Source: Bacilli bacterium (GTDB taxonomy: Bacteria; Bacillota_I; Bacilli_A; RFN20; CAG-826). From it: a DNA stretch of 10,474 bases. The notes below the pieces were generated by a model, which was given only the letters and a program-made list of their open reading frames with translations, searched no databases and was not told where the DNA came from. This document shows, piece by piece, positions 1 to 5,394 of this stretch (position 1 is its first letter; every line of letters begins with the position of its first letter). The DNA is taken from contig JAILKX010000097.1 of the NCBI GenBank assembly GCA_024693415.1, positions 1 to 10,474 of the forward strand. The letters run 5' to 3'. The position numbers and the translations under genes were made by a program.

Positions 1-46
1 CCTTGCGGTATTGGACAAATTCTTTAACGTTCATGCCATTCATCAT
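1..46 (-). CDS. Start of an unidentified gene, cut by the left edge
   Basis: An open frame begins at an ATG at 46 (further in-frame ATGs at 43 and 34) and stays open to the window edge. The visible residues are MMNGMNVKEFVQYRK. Too little is visible to name a family. The short basic start could suit a helix-turn-helix protein or an IstA-type transposase, but this is a guess based on the repeats just upstream. There is no good ribosome binding site at normal spacing; the nearest purine-rich run (GAGGGAGGG on the minus strand) lies about 25 bases upstream of the first ATG. It could also be a chance open frame. Confidence 0.3.
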   Translation of the reverse strand, partial: MMNGMNVKEFVQYRK

Positions 47-94
47 AGCACGCGCCCAAAAATAAGGTAGACCCTCCCTCATCCTTTGTCCCAT

Positions 95-135
95 GGGGCG
101 GCGCCCAGCCATACTAACCCATGGCTGGGGTGCCC
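95..135. repeat. Imperfect inverted repeat (hairpin H1)
   Basis: A perfect 9-base arm pair (CCCAGCCAT at 104-112 and ATGGCTGGG at 121-129) encloses an 8-base loop. The stem can be lengthened through bulges to GGG at 96-98 pairing with CCC at 133-135. No T run follows on either strand, so it does not look like an intrinsic terminator. It lies between the larger nested repeat and the open frame at the left edge, so on the minus strand it would be in that gene's leader. Confidence 0.6.
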
Positions 136-139
136 ACCC

Positions 140-248
140 CCGGTCAAGAGCAATAACGCTGATTTTGGCCACGTCTTGTCCTCATCTAAACACGAATCCG
201 TTGAGGACGTGTATGCGAATTTAGCCAAAAAGGACATGGCTTGACCGG
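140..248. repeat. Nested inverted repeat, about 109 bases, possible structured RNA or element end
   Basis: Three pairings are nested in the correct order. CCGGTCAAG (140-148) pairs perfectly with CTTGACCGG (240-248). TTTTGGC (163-169) pairs with GCCAAAA (224-230). CACG plus TCCTCA (170-173 and 179-184, separated by a 5-base bulge) pairs with TGAGGACGTG (202-211). That is about 26 base pairs with internal loops and a 17-base terminal loop. No reading frame of interest covers it and no T run follows. It may be a structured RNA, a mobile-element end or a protein-binding site. The strand of any RNA is not determined. Confidence 0.55.
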
Positions 249-257
249 TAGAGGACA
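204..257. repeat. Three imperfect direct repeats with AGGAC core
   Basis: Copies of AGGAC(A/G) occur at 204-209, 231-236 and 252-257, spaced 27 and 21 bases apart. Read on the minus strand, the units start TGTCCTCTACCGG, TGTCCTTTTTGG and CGTCCTCAACGG, so similarity extends beyond the core. A fourth copy is inverted (TGTCCT at 178-183). At 253-267 the core forms a small palindrome, GGACA-TACTG-TGTCC. Multiple imperfect repeats upstream of the first gene are known from the ends of some insertion sequences, such as the IS21 family. That assignment is an inference here. Confidence 0.4.
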
Positions 258-280
258 TACTGTGTCCGCAAGCGCGGCGT

Positions 281-315
281 CCTGCCCCGACAGCTTGCGG
301 GCAAGCTCGGGCAGG
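281..315. repeat. Imperfect inverted repeat (hairpin H2)
   Basis: CCTGCCC (281-287) pairs with GGGCAGG (309-315), and AGCTTGC (292-298) pairs with GCAAGCT (301-307), with a small unequal internal loop between them. The stem is GC-rich with 14 pairs. It starts about 10 bases beyond the T run of the secG terminator in the direction of transcription. It has no T run of its own, so it is not a standard terminator. Confidence 0.6.
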
Positions 316-327
316 GGCCAGGGTAAG

Positions 328-347
328 AAAAAAGCCCCCGAAGGGGC
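328..347 (-). terminator. Intrinsic terminator after secG
   Basis: On the minus strand GCCCC-TTCG-GGGGC (347 to 334) is followed at once by six T residues (333 to 328). A GC stem closed by a UUCG tetraloop with a U tract is a textbook Rho-independent terminator. It begins 17 bases after the secG stop codon and closes the gene block. Confidence 0.9.
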
Positions 348-363
348 ATTCATTGGTTGGGGA

Positions 364-615
364 TTAGGCAGCCGTTGAGGCTCCGCTTGCACTGACGGAG
401 ATAATCAAGGCTAAGAAGAGGAACAATACCGCGAAACCGAAGGTAAGCCAGGTGATGACTTTCTCGGAGCCGCGTTCCTTCTGTTTGGCGAAGACGTTGA
501 GTCCACCGCCGGTGATGGCGCCGGAGGCACCTTCCGATTTACCGCCTTGTAGCAAAGAGAGAATGATGATGATAAGCGAGACAATGATGAAGATAATATC
601 GTACCACTGAAGCAT
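364..615 (-). CDS. secG: SecG, preprotein translocase subunit
   Basis: This 83-residue membrane protein is the small accessory subunit of the SecYEG channel, which helps SecA push unfolded proteins through the plasma membrane. It has two hydrophobic segments, about residues 6-22 and 55-75. Between them is the family signature loop LLQGGKSEGASGAITGGG, followed by NVFAKQKERG. Length and topology match Gram-positive SecG. The ATG start at 615 has a strong ribosome binding site (AAGGAGG, 7 bases upstream). It lies 59 bases beyond the HAD phosphatase gene, has a candidate promoter of its own, and ends at a strong terminator. secA lies in the same block upstream, so two Sec components are encoded close together. 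Confidence 0.95.
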   Translation of the reverse strand: MLQWYDIIFIIVSLIIIILSLLQGGKSEGASGAITGGGLNVFAKQKERGSEKVITWLTFGFAVLFLFLALIISVSASGASTAA

Positions 616-622
616 AGTTCTC

Positions 623-629
623 CCTCCTT
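623..629 (-). promoter_or_regulatory. Ribosome binding site of secG
   Basis: AAGGAGG on the minus strand ends 7 bases before the ATG at 615. It is the best Shine-Dalgarno match in the window and fixes the secG start. Confidence 0.85.
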
Positions 630-649
630 TCTACGGGAAACGCTATAAA

Positions 650-678
650 AGGATAGACTAATGAGTCTATGAATTCAA
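650..678 (-). promoter_or_regulatory. Candidate sigma-A promoter of secG with palindromic spacer
   Basis: On the minus strand TTGAAT (678-673) is followed by a 17-base spacer and TATCCT (655-650). This gives 4/6 matches to each consensus box and a leader of about 28 bases before the secG ATG. The inverted repeat ATAGACT-N4-AGTCTAT (653-659 and 664-670) lies over the spacer and the start of the -10 box. Read instead as RNA, that hairpin followed by CCTTTT could be a weak terminator for the upstream operon. The promoter call rests on box matches alone. Confidence 0.35.
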
Positions 679-1301
679 TAACCGAATATTTCGTCAAAAC
701 GACGAATCGTGGTTTTCTGGACATTTTCGGTCGAAGTGCCGCGGACGATGATGATTGAATCGATGTGGGCGGCGGTGGCGGCCTGCTCGTCCTGGAGCGA
801 ATCGCCGATGTAGACGGTCCTATCGAGGTTGGTCTCCCCTAAAAGCGACATCGCTAGCTGCAAGGGCTCGGGGCTAGGCTTGCCGTGCTTGAACATATCC
901 GAGCCGACCACGGCGTGGACATCGCTTTCGATGCCGTCGCGGCGGAGGACAAGCCGGATGTGCGGGGAGATGTTCCCGGAGACCACGGCGATGCGCTTGT
1001 TGCGCTTCTTGAGCTCCGAAATCAGATACATGGTGTCGCTGAATGGCTTTGTAAGGGCCATGGCCTCCTCGCCGTCGAGGGCGGCTGCGGTGGCTTCCAC
1101 AAGGGCCTGGAATTGATCCATGGCGACGCCTTTCATCTGGGCGGCCTGTAGGAGGGTGTGGTGCATGAAGGTCTCGCATTCCTCGTCGGTCACACGGATC
1201 CCGAGGGTGCCGAAAGCCTCGCGGAAGACGGGGCGCAGGGCCTCTTTGGTGTCGTAGATGGTCCCATCGAAATCGATGAGGTAGGTGTCGTATTCTTTCA
1301 T
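675..1301 (-). CDS. HAD-superfamily hydrolase (phosphoglycolate phosphatase/PpaX-like)
   Basis: This 208-residue protein carries all four haloacid dehalogenase motifs. Motif I is DFDGT with the nucleophile D10 and acid D12. Motif II is VVSGN with S108. Motif III is K141 in HGKPSPEP. Motif IV is GDSLQDEQ with D167 and D171. An alpha-helical cap lies at about residues 18-90, placing it near the phosphoglycolate phosphatase, PpaX and beta-phosphoglucomutase group. It should be a soluble, Mg-dependent phosphatase acting on a small phosphorylated metabolite. The substrate cannot be read from the sequence. Its ATG shares one base with the uvrB stop (TGATG), so translation is probably coupled to uvrB. 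The gene ends in TGA. Confidence 0.88.
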   Translation of the reverse strand: MKEYDTYLIDFDGTIYDTKEALRPVFREAFGTLGIRVTDEECETFMHHTLLQAAQMKGVAMDQFQALVEATAAALDGEEAMALTKPFSDTMYLISELKKRNKRIAVVSGNISPHIRLVLRRDGIESDVHAVVGSDMFKHGKPSPEPLQLAMSLLGETNLDRTVYIGDSLQDEQAATAAHIDSIIIVRGTSTENVQKTTIRRFDEIFGY

Positions 1302-3280
1302 CAGTTCAAGCTTGCCCGCGCCTCAAGGATGATATCCCTAAGCTCGGCGGCCCTTTCGAAATCGTATACTTTGGCGGCTTGGCGCATCTGCTTCTCGAGA
1401 TCGGCGATCCTCGCCTCGATCTCCCTGCGGGAGCTCTTGCCGTCGGAGTTGATGAGGGTTTTGATCTCGTCGTCGGAATTGTGCATCGGGGGGCGGATCT
1501 CCTTGATGATGGTGGTCGGGATGATGCCGTACTCCTCGTTATAGGCCTCTTGGATGGCGCGGCGGCGGTTGGTTTCGGCGATCGCCTCGTTCATCGAATC
1601 CGAATAATAGTCCGCGTACATCAGGACCAATCCGTTCGCGTTCCTCGCGGCGCGGCCGATAACCTGGATCAGGGAACGGGTCGAGCGGAGGAAGCCTTCT
1701 TTATCGGCGTCGAGGATGCAGATGAGGGATACCTCGGGGATATCTAGGCCTTCCCTAAGCAAATTGATGCCGACCAGTACATCATATTTGCCTTTTCTGA
1801 GCTGATAGATGATCTCCGTCCTCTCCAAGGTTTTGGTCTCGTTATGGAGGTAGGCGACCTTGATGTCGCGGTCCTTGAGGTAGGCGGTCAGGTCTTCCGC
1901 CATCTTGATGGTCAACGTGACGATCATCGTCCTTTCGTGGCGTTCGATCCTCTTCTTGATCTCGGCGATCAAATCGTTGATCTGGCCGGTGGTCGGACGG
2001 ACCTCGATCTTCGGATCGAGCAACCCCGTGGGTCGAATTATCTGCTCGACGACCTCGTGGTTGGCCTTGTCCAATTCATAATCGCCGGGGGTCGCGGAGG
2101 TGCAGATGACGTTAGTGGCCATCACCTCTTCGAACTCCTCAAAATTGAGGGGCCTGTTGTCGAGGGCGGACGGCAGACGGAAGCCATAATCGACGAGGGT
2201 CTGCTTGCGGGAGCGGTCCCCGTTATACATGCCCCTGACCTGGGGGAAGGTGACGTGGGATTCATCGATCAGCAATAGGTAATCCTTCGTCATGTAGTCG
2301 ATGAGGGAGAAGGGCCGCTGGCCGGGCTTGCGGCCGTCGATGTGGCGGGAATAGTTCTCGATGCCGGGGCAGCGCCCGAATTCGCGCATGCTCTCCATGT
2401 CCTGGCGGGTCCTCATCTCAAGGCGTTCCGCCTCGAGGAGCTTACCCTGGGCCCGGAACTCGGCGAGTCTCTCTTCAAGCTCGGCCGCGATGGTCTTACA
2501 GGCGGCGTCGATCCTCCTCTTCGTCGAGGCGTGATCGTAGGCCGGGAAAATGGGATACGTGGCATACGTGCGTTGAATTTCGCCGGTGATCGGGTCGACT
2601 TGGCAGATCCTTTCCACCTCGTCTCCGAAGCAGTCGACGCGGATGTAATAGTCATGGGTCGCGGGGGCGATGTCGATGACGTCTCCCCTGATGCGGAAGG
2701 TGCCGGGCTTTAATTCCAAGTTGTTCCTGGTGTATTGGGCGTCGATCAGGTGCTGGATGAGGTCCCTGCGGTCGATTTCCTCGCCTGAGCGGATCTCGAA
2801 GATCAAGCCTTTGTATTCGGCGGGGTCGGTCAGGCCGTAGATCGCGGCGACGGAGGCGACCACGATGGTGTCGCGGCGCGACAGAACCGAATTCATCGCC
2901 GAGGTGCGCATCATGTCGATCTCCTCATTCATGACCGCGTTCTTGTCGATGTAGGTGTCGCTTTTGGGGAGGTAGGCTTCCGGCTGGTAGAAATCGAAGT
3001 TCGAGATAAAATACTCGACCCTGTTCTCAGGGAAGAGCTCCTTGAACTCGCCATAGAGCTGGGAGGCGAGAGTTTTGTTGTGCACCAAAACGAGGGTCGG
3101 CCGATTGAGCGCGGCGATGACGTTGGCGTCGGTGAAGGTCTTTCCGGTGCCCGTGGCGCCTAAAATGACCTGGACCCGCTTGCCCTGCTCCACGCCCTCG
3201 AGGATTTTCTTGATCGCTTCGGGCTGGTCGCCGGTCGGCTGGAATTTCGAGACTAATTTGAAGCGGTGTTCGTCACTCAC
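1301..3280 (-). CDS. uvrB: UvrB, excinuclease ABC subunit B
   Basis: UvrB (659 residues) verifies lesions handed over by UvrA and recruits UvrC for dual incision in nucleotide excision repair. Visible parts are Walker A GATGTGKT (41-48), the damage-probing beta-hairpin region (about 90-112), the DESH box (339-342), the SATP motif (395-398), GINLLREGLDIPEV (504-517), the arginine-finger motif QVIGRAARN (539-547) and a C-terminal UVR motif (about 620-655) that binds UvrC. The hairpin reads SNFDFY, where the Bacillus protein has SYYDYY. The start is GTG at 3280, preceded by AGAAGG, and overlaps the YitT gene by 8 bases. The gene shares one base with the downstream HAD gene. uvrA is not next to it, although the two are adjacent in many genomes. 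Confidence 0.97.
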   Translation of the reverse strand: MSDEHRFKLVSKFQPTGDQPEAIKKILEGVEQGKRVQVILGATGTGKTFTDANVIAALNRPTLVLVHNKTLASQLYGEFKELFPENRVEYFISNFDFYQPEAYLPKSDTYIDKNAVMNEEIDMMRTSAMNSVLSRRDTIVVASVAAIYGLTDPAEYKGLIFEIRSGEEIDRRDLIQHLIDAQYTRNNLELKPGTFRIRGDVIDIAPATHDYYIRVDCFGDEVERICQVDPITGEIQRTYATYPIFPAYDHASTKRRIDAACKTIAAELEERLAEFRAQGKLLEAERLEMRTRQDMESMREFGRCPGIENYSRHIDGRKPGQRPFSLIDYMTKDYLLLIDESHVTFPQVRGMYNGDRSRKQTLVDYGFRLPSALDNRPLNFEEFEEVMATNVICTSATPGDYELDKANHEVVEQIIRPTGLLDPKIEVRPTTGQINDLIAEIKKRIERHERTMIVTLTIKMAEDLTAYLKDRDIKVAYLHNETKTLERTEIIYQLRKGKYDVLVGINLLREGLDIPEVSLICILDADKEGFLRSTRSLIQVIGRAARNANGLVLMYADYYSDSMNEAIAETNRRRAIQEAYNEEYGIIPTTIIKEIRPPMHNSDDEIKTLINSDGKSSRREIEARIADLEKQMRQAAKVYDFERAAELRDIILEARASLN

Positions 3281-4286
3281 TTTGATCGCCTTCTTTTTGC
3301 TTATCGAGGATGTCTTTGTGCCTGGCGGTGTGCTTGGAGCGCTGGGAGAAGGGGACGAAGCCTTCGCCGTTGATGTTCGTGGACCGCGTGAAGGTCAGGA
3401 ATGAAGAGGGGTCGAGCTCGGCCATGAACGCCTGAAAATCGGAAGCCTGATCCTTGGACATCGCGACCCTGATCATCTTCCTCGGGGTTTTGGTGAAGCC
3501 GCCGTAGCAATCGATCACGGTGCTGCCCCTATCCAAGACGTTGTGGACGAAATCGAGGGTCTCGTCGACCTTCGTCGTGATGACGGAGCAAACGATGTAG
3601 GTGTTGCCAGTGACGTAGACGACGTGGATCGCGAGCGCGGTCATCAAAGCGGACATAATGCCGATGAGGCCTAGCGGAATGTTGTTGGGCAGCGTGGTGC
3701 GGAGGCACATGCCGAGAACAATGAGCGAGCCGTCGAAGGCAAAGGAACTGACCGATTCTTTGATCGGGGTGTGCTTGGCGATCAGGTGGCATGGGATATC
3801 AAGTCCGCCGGTCGAGCCGTTGCCTAAGTAAGCGAGGGCAACGCCCAAACCGACGAGCAAACCGCCGAAGACGCCGCAGAGGAATAGGCCAAGCATCGGT
3901 TCGCCAGGCATACTCATGAGCTCATTCGCAACAAAGTCGATGGAAGGCAGACGGTAGAGGATGGCAAGGAAGCCAGGATAGGCGATCGTCGCGACGAGCG
4001 ACCTGAGCGCGAACTTCTTGCCGACGAAGAAGAAGCCGACCAAGAAGAGGATGACGCTGATTCCGGCGGTGACGATATCGACCGCCCTGAAATCGGATCC
4101 GGACGCCTCGATGAAGTACTGCACAATGATGCCGATAGAGGCAACGCCGCCGGAGACAAGGTCCGCCGGAACGATGAAAAGCGCATCGCCCAGCGCCAGC
4201 AAAAATGAGCCGAAAATGACCAAGGAAATGTTCTTTAACGCTGCAAAAAGCTTATTTTTGTCAACGTTATTGAGCTTTTTGATCAT
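3273..4286 (-). CDS. YitT-family membrane protein with DUF2179 domain
   Basis: The 337-residue protein has a hydrophobic N-terminal two-thirds with about five or six membrane segments (roughly 19-38, 44-60, 70-90, 97-112, 131-153, 203-222), including the glycine-rich stretch YLGNGSTGGLDIP. A cytoplasmic DUF2179 domain follows (about 228-313), with VLDRGSTVIDCYGGFT and a closing NINGEGF. This is the YitT architecture common in Firmicutes, with no firmly known biochemical role; small-molecule transport or sensing are possibilities. I chose the ATG at 4286 because GGAGG lies 9 bases upstream. A frame extending to 4415 only adds arginine- and serine-rich sequence antisense in character and lying over prfB. 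The gene overlaps the end of prfB by 20 bases and the start of uvrB by 8, so coupling is likely. Confidence 0.9.
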   Translation of the reverse strand: MIKKLNNVDKNKLFAALKNISLVIFGSFLLALGDALFIVPADLVSGGVASIGIIVQYFIEASGSDFRAVDIVTAGISVILFLVGFFFVGKKFALRSLVATIAYPGFLAILYRLPSIDFVANELMSMPGEPMLGLFLCGVFGGLLVGLGVALAYLGNGSTGGLDIPCHLIAKHTPIKESVSSFAFDGSLIVLGMCLRTTLPNNIPLGLIGIMSALMTALAIHVVYVTGNTYIVCSVITTKVDETLDFVHNVLDRGSTVIDCYGGFTKTPRKMIRVAMSKDQASDFQAFMAELDPSSFLTFTRSTNINGEGFVPFSQRSKHTARHKDILDKQKEGDQSE

Positions 4287-5388
4287 CCTTCTTCGCCTCC
4301 ATTTCGAGGTAGGAATAGATGAATGGGTCGATGTCGCCGTCCATGACGCCGAGCACGTCGCCGGTCTCATGGCTGGTGCGATGATCCTTGACCATCGTAT
4401 ACGGCTGGAAGACATAGCTTCTGATCTGCGAGCCCCATTCGATGTTCTTCTGTTCGCCGATGATGGACTTCAACTTGGATTCGCGCTCGTCGAGCTTGAT
4501 CTGCATCAAACGGTCGGTGAGCATGCTCATGCAGGTGGCTTTATTCATCAGCTGGCTGCGTTCGATTTGGCACTGAACGACGATGCCGGTCGGAAGATGG
4601 GTGATGCGAACCGCGGACGAAACCTTGTTGACGTTCTGCCCGCCGGCGCCGCCGCTGCGATAAGTATCGACGCGGAGGTCTTTCGGATCGATCACGATGT
4701 CGCTGACCGCGCCGAATTCCGGCGTGACGTTGACGGAAGCGAAGGAGGTGTGGCGCCTTGCGGCGGCGTCAAACGGGGAGATGCGGACCAAACGGTGGAC
4801 GCCTTTCTCTCCTTTGAGCATGCCATATGCATCGGTGCCATTGATTTTGAGGGCCGCCGACTTGATTCCGGCTTCGTCGCCGTCTTCGATGTCGAGGACC
4901 TGGAGCTTGAAGTTGTTGCGCTCGGCCCAACGGGCATACATGCGCATGAGCATCGAGGCCCAGTCTTGGGCTTCGGTGCCGCCGGCGCCTGCATGGATTT
5001 CGATGGTGCAGTTGAGCGCGTCGTATTCGCCGGCGAACAAAAGCTTGTGGCGGAGGTCTTCGCAGAACTCGCCCAATTCCTCTTCCATGGAGGCGATTAA
5101 TTCGATCACGTCCCCATCGGATTCACTGACTTCGCCTAGCATCGACTTGATGTCGTCGTAGGTCGAAGCGGCCTTCAGATAGCGGTCTTTCTTGTTTTGA
5201 AGCGCGGCAAGGCGGCTTGAAACCGTCTTGGCCTTGGCTTGGTCATTCCAAAAGCCTTCTTGGTTTTGTTCGGCCTCGAGCGAGGCGATTTCAGCATTGA
5301 TTTTGGGGAGATCGAGGGAATCGCCTAGCTGTGAGACGAGGGTACCTAATTCTTGCGCCTTCTGCCTTAATTCTGCTAGTTCAGTCAT
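4267..5388 (-). CDS. prfB: Peptide chain release factor 2 (RF2)
   Basis: RF2 ends translation at UAA and UGA by triggering peptidyl-tRNA hydrolysis on the ribosome. The 373-residue protein has the SPF tripeptide that reads the stop codon (204-206), the catalytic GGQ (249-251) within SGGAGGQNVNKV, and the RF2-type C-terminal motif VFQPYTMVKDHRT (326-338). The start at ATG 5388 is 6 bases after the secA stop, with TAAGGGA overlapping that stop as a ribosome binding site. The frame is continuous. At the place where many bacteria have the autoregulatory CUU-UGA-C frameshift, residues L25-D26 are encoded by CTC GAT. An intact RF2 agrees with TGA being a stop codon in this genome. Confidence 0.97.
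   Translation of the reverse strand: MTELAELRQKAQELGTLVSQLGDSLDLPKINAEIASLEAEQNQEGFWNDQAKAKTVSSRLAALQNKKDRYLKAASTYDDIKSMLGEVSESDGDVIELIASMEEELGEFCEDLRHKLLFAGEYDALNCTIEIHAGAGGTEAQDWASMLMRMYARWAERNNFKLQVLDIEDGDEAGIKSAALKINGTDAYGMLKGEKGVHRLVRISPFDAAARRHTSFASVNVTPEFGAVSDIVIDPKDLRVDTYRSGGAGGQNVNKVSSAVRITHLPTGIVVQCQIERSQLMNKATCMSMLTDRLMQIKLDERESKLKSIIGEQKNIEWGSQIRSYVFQPYTMVKDHRTSHETGDVLGVMDGDIDPFIYSYLEMEAKKDDQKAQ
4296..4300 (-). promoter_or_regulatory. Ribosome binding site deciding the YitT start
   Basis: GGAGG inside the last codons of prfB lies 9 bases before the ATG at 4286. It supports this start over the longer frame reaching 4415. Confidence 0.6.
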
Positions 5389-5394
5389 ATTCCC

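Noticed and set aside
95..317. tmRNA or RNase P RNA downstream of secG
   Set aside because: ssrA lies near secG in Bacillus, so I looked for its alanine-tRNA-like ends and tag frame, and for conserved RNase P segments. None is visible on either strand.
186..392. Open frame of 68 codons on the minus strand after secG
   Set aside because: It crosses the secG terminator, overlaps the end of secG and its translation is proline-rich without motifs.
4287..4415. N-terminal extension of the YitT protein to 4415
   Set aside because: The extra 43 residues lie fully within prfB in another frame and are Arg/Ser-rich; a good ribosome binding site supports the start at 4286.
4018..5100. Long open frame on the plus strand (360 codons) opposite prfB and the YitT gene
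   Set aside because: It is antisense to two clearly identified genes, its translation has no recognisable motif, and such frames arise from the GC-rich third positions of the real genes.
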